The notes beneath the pieces were generated by a model, which saw only the letters and a program-made list of their open reading frames with translations, made no database searches and was not told where the DNA came from. A stretch of 64,000 bases of DNA, taken from positions 30,730 through 94,729 of the forward strand of contig CAIJOY010000032.1 of the NCBI GenBank assembly GCA_903822425.1, written 5' to 3'. Each line of letters starts with the position of its first letter. Position 1 is the first letter of the stretch. A program made the translations under genes and the position numbers. This document shows positions 26,261-37,664 of this stretch, in pieces. The DNA comes from an uncultured Actinomycetes bacterium (GTDB taxonomy: Bacteria; Actinomycetota; Actinomycetes; Nanopelagicales; Nanopelagicaceae).

Positions 26261-26280
26261 GGCGCCACATGTGTGGAGCC
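26261..26280. repeat. 20-bp inverted repeat upstream of atpB
   Basis: GGCGCCACATGTGTGGAGCC is a palindrome apart from one G/A mismatch, centred on TG. With almost no loop it resembles a protein-binding site more than an RNA hairpin. It lies 5 bases after the AtpZ-like stop and 95 bases before atpB. Confidence 0.5.
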
Positions 26281-26374
26281 GAGGTTCGGTTTGGCAGATT
26301 GAGACCCAAGGCTCTAGGTTTAGCCCCGAAAGAGCGAAGAAATTGAGCATCACGCCTTCATAAGGAGTTGGATT

Positions 26375-27157
26375 TTGTCCGCAACACTGCGCATGGCTCC
26401 GGATGGATTCGTTGCCCCCAGTAGTTCAGACTTCTTTTTCCGCCCCATATTCGGAAGCAGTATTTATTTCACAAAACCCGTCATTTTGGTGGCTCTCTCA
26501 GTCATTTTGATTTCGGTCTTTTTTATAGCTTCAGCTCGCAAAGCCGCCATTGTTCCTTCAAAACTGCAATTTGCTGGTGAAGGAATCTATTCATTCGTGC
26601 GCCATAGCCTGGGTGAAGAAGTTATTGGCCCCGAGTTCATGCGCTTTGTTCCATTCCTCTTTACGCTATTTACTTTCGTATTGTGTAACAACATTTTTGG
26701 CGTTATTCCATTCTTGCAATTTCCAACCATGTCTCATATTGGATTCCCAATAGCGCTGGCCATTTTCACATATGTCGTTTACCACTTTGTTGGAATTCAA
26801 CGTCATGGTTTAGGAAAATACATCAAGGACATCTGTTTCATGCCTGGGGTACCAAAGTACATCTACATCATTCTTACCCCTGTTGAATTTGCAACTTATT
26901 TCATCATCCGCCCGGCAACTTTGTCGCTGCGATTATTTGCCAATATGTTTGCCGGTCACCTCCTGCTTCTCGTCTTTACGATGGGCGGGGAGTACTTGTT
27001 GATGAACACAATTTTGATGAAGGTTTTGAGCATCTTTTCCTTTGGCTTCGCAGTAGGTCTTTCCTTCTTCGAACTCGGAATTGAATGCCTGCAGGCCTAC
27101 ATATTCACTTTGTTAACTGCGCTCTATATCGCTGGCGCATTAGCAGATGAGCACTAA
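26375..27157 (+). CDS. atpB: F0F1 ATP synthase subunit a
   Basis: Proton-channel subunit of the membrane F0 sector. 260 residues, five to six helices. The essential arginine is in RPATLSLRLFANMFAGHLLL, and the last helix ends SFFELGIECLQAYIFTLLTALYIAGAL. I chose the TTG at 26375 because AAGGAG lies 7 bases upstream; an ATG at 26393 inside the N-terminus is the alternative. Begins the structural atp genes. Confidence 0.95.
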   Translation: MSATLRMAPDGFVAPSSSDFFFRPIFGSSIYFTKPVILVALSVILISVFFIASARKAAIVPSKLQFAGEGIYSFVRHSLGEEVIGPEFMRFVPFLFTLFTFVLCNNIFGVIPFLQFPTMSHIGFPIALAIFTYVVYHFVGIQRHGLGKYIKDICFMPGVPKYIYIILTPVEFATYFIIRPATLSLRLFANMFAGHLLLLVFTMGGEYLLMNTILMKVLSIFSFGFAVGLSFFELGIECLQAYIFTLLTALYIAGALADEH

Positions 27158-27217
27158 CCAGTAAGAAACTAACTTTGGCTAGAGAAAGCTCTGGTCATTA
27201 CGTGAAAGGGAAGTTAC

Positions 27218-27424
27218 ATGACAGGAACAATGGCTATTGTAGGTTTCGGCCTCTCCACAATCGGTCCCGGTGTTGCAACCGGCCTGGTTTTCGCTGCTTA
27301 TATCAATGGAGTTGCTCGTCAGCCTGAAGCTCGCGGCTTGCTACAACCGATCGCATTCCTTGGCTTCGCTCTTGCTGAAGCTTTGGCACTCATCGGTCTC
27401 GTACTTGCATTCGTATTAAAGTAA
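27218..27424 (+). CDS. atpE: F0F1 ATP synthase subunit c
   Basis: 68-residue hairpin of two helices forming the c-ring. The loop is [11 protein letters not shown] (the RQP motif), and the ion-binding carboxylate is Glu in [16 protein letters not shown]. The first helix lacks the Gln expected in Na+-type rings, so H+ coupling is likely. GAAAGGGAAG Shine-Dalgarno upstream. Confidence 0.97.
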   Translation: MTGTMAIVGFGLSTIGPGVATGLVFAAYINGVARQPEARGLLQPIAFLGFALAEALALIGLVLAFVLK

Positions 27425-27461
27425 AAAGCGACCAGACAAAACAGGAAATTAGAGGACACAC

Positions 27462-28001
27462 ATGAGCACTAACCTCTGGATACTTGCGGTGGATGAAGTG
27501 GGACCAAGTCCTGTCATTCCAAAGCCTGCAGAAATTGTTGTGGGCTTAATCGCTTTCTCCATTCTCTTCTATCTCTTGCGAACTCGCGCTGTGCCAAAAT
27601 TTGAAGAGGCATACCGCGAACGCACCAACGCTATTCAAGGTGGGCTCGAGCGCGCAGAAAAGGCGCAGCGCGAAGCCGAAGTAACTCTCAAGACCTATCA
27701 GGCTCAACTAGCTGATGCTCGCGGAGAAGCCTCCAAGATGCGCGAAGATGCTCGCAGCGAGGGTGCTCAGATCATCGAACAAATGCGTGCAACCGCACAA
27801 GAAGAGGCACTGCGTATTAGTGCCGCTGCTCGAGCATCGATCGAAGCTGAACGTCAGCAAGCAATCAATTCTCTTCTCAATGAAGTTGGAACGATTGCAA
27901 CAACTCTTGCTTCCAAGATTGTTGGCGAAGCACTTGATGATCAAGCTCGTCAATCACGAGTAGTTGAAAGATTCCTTTCCGACCTGGAGGGTTCTAAGTA
28001 A
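27462..28001 (+). CDS. atpF: F0F1 ATP synthase subunit b
   Basis: Peripheral stalk. 179 residues: a short N-terminus, one membrane helix (VVGLIAFSILFYLL, residues ~25-40) and a long charged amphipathic helix of Ala, Glu, Arg and Gln to the C-terminus. Typical length. The stop is 2 nt before atpH, and the atpH Shine-Dalgarno (GGAGGG) lies within its last codons. Confidence 0.95.
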   Translation: MSTNLWILAVDEVGPSPVIPKPAEIVVGLIAFSILFYLLRTRAVPKFEEAYRERTNAIQGGLERAEKAQREAEVTLKTYQAQLADARGEASKMREDARSEGAQIIEQMRATAQEEALRISAAARASIEAERQQAINSLLNEVGTIATTLASKIVGEALDDQARQSRVVERFLSDLEGSK

Positions 28002-28003
28002 CT

Positions 28004-28849
28004 ATGACATTGACCATGAAGGGCGCAAGTCGACTCTCATCAGTTGCCATTGCCTCCACCTTCGGTAAAGAATTATCGAAGTTAGATTCAGCTGCGATTT
28101 CACGTTTTTCAGCTGATCTATTTGTCATGGTTAGAACTTTAGATTCTTCGATCTCATTGCGTCGCTCCTTCTCAGATAGCGCTCGAGTTAACAGCGACAA
28201 GGAATCCCTTGCCCGAGCAATCTTTGAGAAGTCAGTTACATCAACCAGCCTGACTTTTCTCTTTCACATGATCGCTCAACGCTGGTCATCACCTCGTGAT
28301 TTGGTAGACCTTCTTGAAGCTCTAGCTGTTGAATCTCAAGCTGCAGCGGCTGCAAAAGATGGAACTCTGGATCTGCTCGAAGAAGAATTCTTCGCATTCT
28401 CACGAATCATTGCTGATAACTCAGCATTGAGATCAGCTTTCGCTGATCGTTCCAATGTTGCTGGGCAAAAGCCTAAAAGCGAACTGGTAAGTGTCTTGCT
28501 CAAAGGCAAAGCAACTCCAGCCGCAATTACTTTGATCTCAGTCTTGGTTGACCATCCACGTGGCCGCAATATCGAGTCTGGACTCCTGGAGTATGCCGCA
28601 ATTGTTTCAGGCCATCGACATCGCTTAATCGTTCACGTTGTCACTGCAGCAGAGCTAACACCAGTTCAAGTAGAACGCTTAACCAAAGCACTATCTAAGA
28701 AGATCGGCGCAGAAGTTCGAGTAAATGTTGAAATTGATAAGAGCGTCGTGGGTGGAATTTCCATCCGTTTCGGCGATGAGCTTATTGACGGAACTTTATT
28801 AACACGTTTAGTAGAAGCAGATCGCGCACTTGCCAGCAAGAGCGCGTAA
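28004..28849 (+). CDS. atpH: F0F1 ATP synthase subunit delta
   Basis: Links F1 to the peripheral stalk. 281 residues, about 100 longer than the ~180 of E. coli and similar to the long actinobacterial form. The C-terminal part is the conserved delta (OSCP) domain: VHVVTAAELTPVQVERL, ALSKKIGAEVRVNVEIDKSVVGGISIRFGDELIDGT (key positions VGG and D). The extra length is in the N-terminal helical half. ATG 28004 matches the GGAGGG spacing; ATG 28016 is a possible second start. Confidence 0.93.
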   Translation: MTLTMKGASRLSSVAIASTFGKELSKLDSAAISRFSADLFVMVRTLDSSISLRRSFSDSARVNSDKESLARAIFEKSVTSTSLTFLFHMIAQRWSSPRDLVDLLEALAVESQAAAAAKDGTLDLLEEEFFAFSRIIADNSALRSAFADRSNVAGQKPKSELVSVLLKGKATPAAITLISVLVDHPRGRNIESGLLEYAAIVSGHRHRLIVHVVTAAELTPVQVERLTKALSKKIGAEVRVNVEIDKSVVGGISIRFGDELIDGTLLTRLVEADRALASKSA

Positions 28850-28886
28850 GACGATTCACAAGACACGCTAGAAGAGGGAGAACAAA

Positions 28887-30527
28887 ATGGCAGAACTCAC
28901 GATCCGGCCCGAAGAGATCCGTGATGCCTTAGCGAATTTCGTTAAGTCATACGATCCAGGTGCTGCGACACAAGATGAGGTCGGTACTGTCACCCAAGCC
29001 GGAGACGGCATCGCACGCGTTGAGGGCCTGCCATCAACGATGGCTAACGAGCTCTTGCAGTTCGAGAACGGAACCCTTGGTCTTGCACTCAACTTAGATG
29101 TGCGTGAAATCGGTATCGTTATTTTGGGAGATTACGCAGGCATTGAAGAAGGTACATCTGTTCGACGCACTGGTGAGATCCTCTCCGTGCCAGTTGGCGA
29201 TGCATTCCTTGGCCGCGTTGTAGATCCATTGGGTCGCCCAATTGATGGCAAAGGCGAAATCAAAGCAGAAGCACGTCGTGCACTTGAAGTGCAGGCACCT
29301 TCTGTAGTTCAGCGCCAACCAGTGAAAGAGCCATTGGCAACAGGAATTAAAGCTATCGATGCTATGACCGCAATTGGTCGCGGACAGCGTCAGTTGATCA
29401 TTGGCGATCGTCAGACTGGTAAGACGGCAGTTGCAGTTGACACAATTATTAACCAGCTTGAAAACTGGAAAACTGGAGATCCAAAGAAGCAAGTTAAATG
29501 TATTTATGTTGCTATCGGTCAAAAGGGATCAACTATTGCATCCGTTAAGGCATCTCTTGAAGAAGCTGGCGCGATGGAATACACAACAATCGTCGCATCT
29601 CCTGCTTCTGATCCAGCAGGTTTCAAATACCTTGCTCCATATACAGGTTCATCAATCGGCCAGCACTGGATGTATGCCGGTCAGCATGTACTTATCGTTT
29701 TTGATGATCTCTCCAAGCAAGCTGAGGCTTATCGTTCAGTCTCGCTATTGCTACGCCGCCCACCAGGTCGCGAAGCATACCCAGGAGATGTTTTCTACTT
29801 ACACTCACGTCTTCTCGAGCGTTGTGCCAAACTTTCTGACGAACTTGGCGGCGGTTCGATGACTGGTCTTCCAATCATCGAGACAAAGGGAAATGACGTT
29901 TCTGCATTTATTCCTACCAACGTAATTTCGATTACCGATGGTCAGTGCTTCTTGGAAACAGACTTGTTTAACGCAGGCGTGCGCCCAGCGATTAACGTTG
30001 GTGTTTCTGTATCTCGCGTTGGTGGTTCTGCTCAGACAAAGGCAATGAAGAAGATCGCTGGACGCCTGCGTCTTGACTTGGCTCAGTTCCGCGAACTCGA
30101 AGCATTCGCTGCGTTTGGTTCTGACCTTGATGCTGCATCCAAAGCTCAACTTGAGCGCGGTGCTCGCATGGTTGAACTCTTGAAGCAAGGTCAGTACTCA
30201 CCTTATTCACTTGAAAAGCAGATCGTTTCGATTTGGGCCGGTACTTCTGGTCAACTCGATGATGTTCCTGTTGCAGATATTCGTCGCTTCGAAAGTGAAC
30301 TCCTTGATTTCATTGGTCGTGAACGCAAAGCAATCTTTGATGTAATTTCTGAAACCAAAGAACTCAAAGATGACACTGTTGCATCCATGGTTGAGGCCGT
30401 GACTGCATTCAAGACTCGCTTTGTCTCCTCTGCCGCGAAGGCTCTCAATGAAGCTCCTGCTAATGCATTAGATGGCGAAAGCAACGAGCAAATTACTAAG
30501 CACGTGCCACCGGCGGTGAAGAAGTAA
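28887..30527 (+). CDS. atpA: F0F1 ATP synthase subunit alpha
   Basis: Non-catalytic nucleotide-binding subunit of F1. 546 residues. Walker A is [13 protein letters not shown]; the motif [20 protein letters not shown] and the [18 protein letters not shown] region with the Arg finger are intact. About 30 residues longer than E. coli owing to a C-terminal extension ([20 protein letters not shown]), common in Actinobacteria. Good Shine-Dalgarno (GAGGGAG). Confidence 0.97.
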   Translation: MAELTIRPEEIRDALANFVKSYDPGAATQDEVGTVTQAGDGIARVEGLPSTMANELLQFENGTLGLALNLDVREIGIVILGDYAGIEEGTSVRRTGEILSVPVGDAFLGRVVDPLGRPIDGKGEIKAEARRALEVQAPSVVQRQPVKEPLATGIKAIDAMTAIGRGQRQLIIGDRQTGKTAVAVDTIINQLENWKTGDPKKQVKCIYVAIGQKGSTIASVKASLEEAGAMEYTTIVASPASDPAGFKYLAPYTGSSIGQHWMYAGQHVLIVFDDLSKQAEAYRSVSLLLRRPPGREAYPGDVFYLHSRLLERCAKLSDELGGGSMTGLPIIETKGNDVSAFIPTNVISITDGQCFLETDLFNAGVRPAINVGVSVSRVGGSAQTKAMKKIAGRLRLDLAQFRELEAFAAFGSDLDAASKAQLERGARMVELLKQGQYSPYSLEKQIVSIWAGTSGQLDDVPVADIRRFESELLDFIGRERKAIFDVISETKELKDDTVASMVEAVTAFKTRFVSSAAKALNEAPANALDGESNEQITKHVPPAVKK

Positions 30528-30530
30528 AAA

Positions 30531-32869
<2,339 letters not shown>

Positions 32870-32872
32870 TCA

Positions 32873-33124
32873 ATGACACTTAACGTCGAACTAGTGTCGC
32901 CAGTACAAAGAGTGTGGTCGGGCGAGGCTCAAATGGTCTCCGCTCGTACCATTGACGGTGATTTAGGAATTCTTACCGGTCATGCACCTTTGTTTGGCGT
33001 CCTAGTCGATGGTCAAGTCAAGATTAAGGGCGTCGATGGCAGCGTTACAGAGTTCTCTGTACGTGGAGGATTCCTATCGGTCTCTAAAGATCGTGTATCT
33101 ATTCTGACTGAAAGCGTCGAATAA
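32873..33124 (+). CDS. atpC: F0F1 ATP synthase subunit epsilon, short form lacking the helical C-terminal domain
   Basis: 83 residues, the beta-sandwich domain only: LNVELVSPVQRVWSGEAQMV, DGDLGILTGHAPLFGVLVDG and FSVRGGFLSVSKDRVSILTE. Typical epsilon is ~120-140 residues with a helical hairpin that inhibits ATP hydrolysis. That hairpin is absent and the gene ends with a clean stop, followed at 3 nt by the convergent gmd gene. Coupling between F1 and the c-ring should be kept; epsilon-type autoinhibition should be missing. Confidence 0.93.
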   Translation: MTLNVELVSPVQRVWSGEAQMVSARTIDGDLGILTGHAPLFGVLVDGQVKIKGVDGSVTEFSVRGGFLSVSKDRVSILTESVE

Positions 33125-33127
33125 CTT

Positions 33128-34102
33128 TTATTTTTTTGATTCAACTTCAAGATCGTGGGTCACCATCATCTTGACCAAATCATCAAATGAAACCTTTGGA
33201 TTCCATTTCAGATCCCTTTTTGCCTTGCTTGGATCCCCGAGGGATGCTTCGATCTCCAGCGGACGCAATAGCTCTGGATCAGAATGAATATATTCAATTC
33301 CTGGTTTCGGCAAATTCGCAGCGACCGCCGCTTGATTAAGGAAATCCAATACTGAGTGGGATTCACCACTTGCAATAATAAAGTCATCAGGAACGCTGTG
33401 CTGCAGCATCAACCACATTGCTTCCACGTAATCTCCAGCAAAACCCCAGTCACGTCGAGGAGTCAATGCACCTAAAGTAAAACTCTCTTTTTTACCCAAA
33501 GCAATACGAGCAATTTCATGAGAAATCTTGCGAGATACGTAATCTTCGCTGCGATAGATACTCTCATGATTGAAAAGAATGCCGCACGAAACAAACATTC
33601 CATAGGCATCGCGATATAACTTGCACGTTTGATGGGCAAAAACCTTGGCTACTGCGTACGGTGATCGAGGCGCAAACTTGGTTTCTTCCGTCTTTGGGTT
33701 CTCTGCAGTATCTCCATACATCTCTGAACTCGATGCTTGATAGAACCTAATCTCTTTACCAATATCGTGATTTCTTAGAACTTCTAGAAGATATTGAGGA
33801 GCAAAAGCAGTAATTTTGGCGGTCTCGATTGGGTGCCCAAAACTATATTTCACCGAACTTGCGGCCACCAAGTTGTAAAACTCGTTAGGCGCATATTGAG
33901 TCATTACTTTGTCTAGGTCCACTGCATCTTGAAAATCGACTGTTCGAATCTCGATATCAGGAAAGTTGGCGCTAAAGGCTGCGCTAGGTGCTTGGCGATC
34001 GGATGAAACAAGACCAACAACTTTATAATTTTTAGAAAGGAGTAGTTCGGCAAGATACTTGCCATCTTGTCCAGTAATGCCTGTGATCAGCGCTGTTTTC
34101 AC
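33128..34102 (-). CDS. gmd: GDP-mannose 4,6-dehydratase
   Basis: Short-chain dehydrogenase-fold enzyme producing GDP-4-keto-6-deoxymannose for fucose/rhamnose-type sugars. 324 residues. N-terminal NAD(P) motif [16 protein letters not shown]; catalytic Ser/Tyr/Lys in ASSSEMYG and [28 protein letters not shown] corresponds to the Gmd NHESxRRGxx[21 protein letters not shown] is diagnostic. It is the last gene of murA-glpX-gmd and overlaps glpX by four bases. Confidence 0.88.
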   Translation of the reverse strand: MKTALITGITGQDGKYLAELLLSKNYKVVGLVSSDRQAPSAAFSANFPDIEIRTVDFQDAVDLDKVMTQYAPNEFYNLVAASSVKYSFGHPIETAKITAFAPQYLLEVLRNHDIGKEIRFYQASSSEMYGDTAENPKTEETKFAPRSPYAVAKVFAHQTCKLYRDAYGMFVSCGILFNHESIYRSEDYVSRKISHEIARIALGKKESFTLGALTPRRDWGFAGDYVEAMWLMLQHSVPDDFIIASGESHSVLDFLNQAAVAANLPKPGIEYIHSDPELLRPLEIEASLGDPSKAKRDLKWNPKVSFDDLVKMMVTHDLEVESKK

Positions 34103-35067
34103 ATCATCTCCCGGATGTTATGTTCAGTTTCAATGATGCGAACTGTACGGCTTTTTCCTCGCATCACAATGGAATGGCTGACCGCTCCAAATGAGGTGTA
34201 GCGCACTCCTTTGAGGAGTTCTCCATCTGTAATCCCTGTTGCTGAAAGAAAAACATCATCAGAATTAACCAGATCGCGTGTAGTCAGAATTCGGGATAAG
34301 TCATGTCCGGCCGCTTGAGCTGCTTCGCGTTCGGCATCACTTTTTGGATGAAGTTGTCCTTGGATGACACCACCTAAACACAGCATTGCAGCAGCTGTGA
34401 TGACGCCTTCTGGGGTTCCACCGATACCCATCAACAAATCGATGCCAGTTCCTGGACGTGCAGTTTCAATCGCTGCCGCAACGTCCCCATCTTGGATCAA
34501 ACGAATTCTGGCACCAGCTTCACGAAGTTCGCGAAGAAGCGCATCATGCCGTGGCCGATTGAGAACAACAACGGTCACATCGCTGACTGAGATGCGTTTT
34601 GCTTTTGCAACTCGGCGAACATTCTCAGCCGCTGGCGCGCTGATATCTATGACGTCAGCTGCCTCCGGTCCAGTTACGATTTTATTCATGTAAAAAACTG
34701 CGGAAGGATCAAACATACTGCCACGAGGAGCTAGTGCGATGACGCTAATAGCACCATTCATTCCATTTGCAGTAAGGGATGTTCCATCAATTGGATCGAC
34801 TGCAACATCACACAATGGACCATTACCGTTTCCCACGTTCTCGCCATTGTGGAGCATCGGCGCATGATCTTTTTCGCCTTCGCCTATGACAACGACGCCA
34901 TTCATATCTACCGTATTAATCATGCGGCGCATTGCAACTACTGCTGCATCATCTGCTAAATCTTTATTTCCGCGACCGACCCATGCTGATGCGGCAATGG
35001 CGGCAGTTTCTGTTACCCGAACGAGCTCAAGTGCTAAGTTGCGATCGGGGTTGGCGCTCTCGATCAT
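34099..35067 (-). CDS. glpX: Class II fructose-1,6-bisphosphatase
   Basis: Gluconeogenic phosphatase converting fructose-1,6-bisphosphate to fructose-6-phosphate. 322 residues. Motifs: [14 protein letters not shown], the metal-binding [19 protein letters not shown], and [19 protein letters not shown]. Its ATG directly abuts the murA stop and its end overlaps gmd. Fructose-6-phosphate feeds both amino sugars (to MurA) and GDP-mannose (to Gmd), so the grouping is biochemically sensible. Confidence 0.95.
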   Translation of the reverse strand: MIESANPDRNLALELVRVTETAAIAASAWVGRGNKDLADDAAVVAMRRMINTVDMNGVVVIGEGEKDHAPMLHNGENVGNGNGPLCDVAVDPIDGTSLTANGMNGAISVIALAPRGSMFDPSAVFYMNKIVTGPEAADVIDISAPAAENVRRVAKAKRISVSDVTVVVLNRPRHDALLRELREAGARIRLIQDGDVAAAIETARPGTGIDLLMGIGGTPEGVITAAAMLCLGGVIQGQLHPKSDAEREAAQAAGHDLSRILTTRDLVNSDDVFLSATGITDGELLKGVRYTSFGAVSHSIVMRGKSRTVRIIETEHNIREMM

Positions 35068-36333
35068 CTATTCGGCGCTCTCTCTGGTGATATCGGCACC
35101 TAAAGCGCGTAGTTCTTCGGCAAAGCGTGGATATCCGCGATCGATATGGAAACTATCTTCAACAAGTGTGGTGCCTTCACTCACAAGGCCTGCAAGCACT
35201 AGCCCAGCACCGGCCCGAATATCAGTTGCAGCCACGGGTGCACCAGATAGTTGTGGGATTCCGCGTATTGCTGCATGGTGGCCATCGACGTTAATTTGAG
35301 CGCCCAGTCTTACTAATTCATTAACGAACATAAAGCGACCTTCAAAGACATTTTCGGTAACTATTGCATCACCATCAGCAATTGCATTGAGAGAAATCAT
35401 CATCGGCTGTAGATCGGTAGGAAATCCTGGGTAGGGAAGTGTTGCTACATCTATGGACTTAGGTCTGGAATCCATGCGAACCCGGATGCCATCCTCTGTT
35501 GAAGTTACGATTGCACCGGCGGATACGAGTTTTTCCAGTGGCAATTCAAGATCTTGTGCACGTCCACCATGGATTGTTATGTCTCCTCGCGTCATCGCAG
35601 CAGCAAATGCCCAAGTCCCAGTAACAATTCGATCTGGGATTGTTGAATGTTGAGTGGGGTGAAGTTTGGTAACACCTTCAATAGTAAGTTTCGTCGTTCC
35701 AAGACCTTGGATTTTTGCTCCCATACCGATAAGAAATTCGCCGAGATCTACCAAGTCGGGTTCACGCGCTGCGTTATCAATAGTTGTGATTCCTTTAGCT
35801 AGCACCGCAGCAGTAAGAAGATTCTCCGTTGCTCCAACACTAGGAAAGTCGAGGGAAATTTCAGCACCCACTAAACCATGTGGCGCTGAAGCCATCACGT
35901 ATCCATGTTCGTTGTGAGCCGTTGCACCTAATGCAATGAGGCCCTTAATATGAAAATCTAATCCTCGAGATCCGATGGCATCTCCACCAGGTAGAGCAAC
36001 TTCTGCTTGGCCAACACGTGCAACCAATGGCCCAAGAACGTTAATGGAAGCACGCATTTTGCGAACAAGATCGTAATCTGCGCGGTGACCCGGAACATCT
36101 GGAACATCAACGCTCACGCTGCCTTCACTTCGGACAACGGTGCAACCCAATCGGGTCAGTAGATCGGCCATGATCGAAACATCCGCAATGTCAGGGACGT
36201 TTGAAATCGTCGTCTTGCCGCTAGATAAGAGAGTGGCAGCCATCAGTTTCAAAACCGAATTCTTGGCACCAGAAACTCTGACTTCTCCGCGTAATCGAGC
36301 CCCACCGACGATGCGGAAGCGTTCTGCGCTCAT
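35068..36333 (-). CDS. murA: UDP-N-acetylglucosamine 1-carboxyvinyltransferase with Asp at the catalytic-Cys position
   Basis: Adds enolpyruvate from PEP to UDP-GlcNAc, the first committed step of peptidoglycan. 421 residues from the ATG at 36333, which has AAGGAG six bases upstream; a GTG 15 nt earlier would contain that Shine-Dalgarno. Motifs: [36 protein letters not shown], and [17 protein letters not shown]. Asp118 stands where most bacteria have the fosfomycin-reactive Cys (PGGC); mycobacteria and chlamydiae share the Asp. Intrinsic fosfomycin resistance is expected. Confidence 0.96.
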   Translation of the reverse strand: MSAERFRIVGGARLRGEVRVSGAKNSVLKLMAATLLSSGKTTISNVPDIADVSIMADLLTRLGCTVVRSEGSVSVDVPDVPGHRADYDLVRKMRASINVLGPLVARVGQAEVALPGGDAIGSRGLDFHIKGLIALGATAHNEHGYVMASAPHGLVGAEISLDFPSVGATENLLTAAVLAKGITTIDNAAREPDLVDLGEFLIGMGAKIQGLGTTKLTIEGVTKLHPTQHSTIPDRIVTGTWAFAAAMTRGDITIHGGRAQDLELPLEKLVSAGAIVTSTEDGIRVRMDSRPKSIDVATLPYPGFPTDLQPMMISLNAIADGDAIVTENVFEGRFMFVNELVRLGAQINVDGHHAAIRGIPQLSGAPVAATDIRAGAGLVLAGLVSEGTTLVEDSFHIDRGYPRFAEELRALGADITRESAE

Positions 36334-36394
36334 AGGGACTCCTTTCACGTCTAGATGGCCATGGGCTCGAGTGGTCTCATCGTAACTGTCCTAA

Positions 36395-36400
36395 TAGGCT
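36395..36400 (+). promoter_or_regulatory. -10 element of leaderless promoter for the cobalamin adenosyltransferase gene
   Basis: TAGGCT is followed by exactly six bases and the ATG at 36407, with no Shine-Dalgarno. Confidence 0.5.
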
Positions 36401-36406
36401 TTCCCC

Positions 36407-36979
36407 ATGGTTCATTTAACGAGGATTTACACAAAGACAGGCGATGACGGGACAACATCTCTGGGGGATATGAGTCGAACCTCAAAAAATGATCCCCGTC
36501 TTGAGGCATATGCCACCGTAGATGAAGCGAACTCCTCGATTGGGGTTGCACTGGCTATGGGTGATCTATCCGCGGATTTAAAAACTCTCTTGGTACGAAT
36601 TCAAAATGATCTCTTTGACGTTGGCGCTGATCTTTGTACACCAGTTTCTGATGCACCAGCTTTTGAACCTTTGCGCGTTCTTGAAAGCCAAGTTATTTTT
36701 TTGGAAGAACAGATCGATAAGTACAACGCTGAACTTTCTCAGTTGCGTTCCTTCGTTCTTCCTTCAGGTACCGCTGGTGCTGCACTCCTTCACGTGGCAC
36801 GCACTGTCACCCGTAGAGCAGAGCGCTGCACATGGGCAGCAATTCATGCATTTGGGAGCGGCGTGAATCCACTCACCGCGAAATATCTGAATCGATTGTC
36901 TGATTTACTATTCGTTCTTGCTCGCACCGCAAACAAAGAAAAGGGCGATGAATTGTGGGTACCTGGAGCCAATCGCTAA
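36407..36979 (+). CDS. pduO: PduO-type cob(I)alamin adenosyltransferase
   Basis: Transfers adenosyl from ATP to cob(I)alamin, making coenzyme B12. 190 residues. The N-terminal ATP motif IYTKTGDDGTTSLGDMSRTSK, then the VDEANSSIG helix, FVLPSG, and ARTVTRRAERCTWA match the trimeric PduO/MMAB family. The phosphatase half of the fusion at 54431 belongs to a family with a cobalamin link, but no B12 synthesis operon is present here. Confidence 0.93.
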   Translation: MVHLTRIYTKTGDDGTTSLGDMSRTSKNDPRLEAYATVDEANSSIGVALAMGDLSADLKTLLVRIQNDLFDVGADLCTPVSDAPAFEPLRVLESQVIFLEEQIDKYNAELSQLRSFVLPSGTAGAALLHVARTVTRRAERCTWAAIHAFGSGVNPLTAKYLNRLSDLLFVLARTANKEKGDELWVPGANR

Positions 36980-36999
36980 TTTCTTATGAATTAGTTGGC
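36968..36999. terminator. Hairpin between convergent genes
   Basis: GCCAA plus CTAATT (36968-36981, with a three-base bulge TCG) pairs with AATTAG and TTGGC (36989-36999). It contains both stop codons of the convergent pair. It lacks a long U-run, so termination is plausible but not certain. Confidence 0.45.
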
Positions 37000-37664
37000 G
37001 AACTTGAAGGTGAAGCGGTAATTGCTGTGTAGGTGTTCGAAGGCAATTTCTCGATAGAAACAGAGTGGTAGCAGTAAATATCTTGTAGCGTTGTCGTGGT
37101 TCCCAGTTGTAATGGTTCAGTACTAACCATCCATGCGGTAACTCTTTGCTGAGGTTTTGTAGGTCCAAAAAGCGTACGTAATGTGCCCATTATAATCTTG
37201 GTTTTATCTGTTGGAGATGTTGCTCTAGATACAGTTGCATCGATCTCCCACCAGTTACATCCAGTTGCAGAGATGACTTGAATAACCCCACACGCAAATC
37301 GATTACAGGTGAGATTCTTCATCGCATCAGAAAAATACGTCTTCTCATATTTGTTAGACAAGACACCACTTTGCTCTTTTTTGCTAGGAATTCTGAAATA
37401 GAGATTGGTCTCAAGCGTCCATTTCTCTTTCTTGGACGGTGGCCAGGAAGGGGCGGGCGAGGGAGTAACTTTTGCATTCATCTTTTTTGCTACATATTTT
37501 TTAGCGACCGGCTTCTTAGTTGATTGAGCTTTGGTGGTGGCCTTCACAGAAGGCTTGGCCGAAGGTTTAGACGTTGGCGTAGCAGCGATCGCTCCAGTTG
37601 CACCCATAGCCATCACTATCGCAATAGATAGTGATACTGCTCGGCGCCTTATTCTCTTTCCCAT
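36984..37664 (-). CDS. Putative secreted protein with Lys/Pro-rich linker
   Basis: 226 residues. Residues 1-28 form a signal peptide (GKRIRRR, then the hydrophobic SLSIAIVMAMGATGAIA, cleavage after Ala). Residues 29-77 are a low-complexity Lys/Ala/Ser/Pro linker. Residues ~78-205 appear folded and carry four Cys (near 120, 125, 136 and 188) that could form disulphides outside the cell; the tail is Ser/Pro/Thr-rich. No family recognised. It overlaps the end of the ABC permease by 16 bases, so it is probably co-transcribed with the exporter. Confidence 0.6.
   Translation of the reverse strand: MGKRIRRRAVSLSIAIVMAMGATGAIAATPTSKPSAKPSVKATTKAQSTKKPVAKKYVAKKMNAKVTPSPAPSWPPSKKEKWTLETNLYFRIPSKKEQSGVLSNKYEKTYFSDAMKNLTCNRFACGVIQVISATGCNWWEIDATVSRATSPTDKTKIIMGTLRTLFGPTKPQQRVTAWMVSTEPLQLGTTTTLQDIYCYHSVSIEKLPSNTYTAITASPSSSPTNS

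Noticed and set aside
26256..26374. Riboswitch before atpB
   Set aside because: Apart from the 20-bp palindrome no conserved riboswitch core is recognisable, and the atp operon is not a known riboswitch target.
29094..29862. Long antisense and out-of-frame open frames inside atpA
   Set aside because: All are shadows of a strongly conserved gene; their residues are low-complexity Asn/Cys or Leu/Gln runs with no domain.
33121..33140. T-run after atpC as an intrinsic terminator
   Set aside because: No hairpin precedes the T-run; the Ts encode the terminal lysines of the convergent gmd gene.
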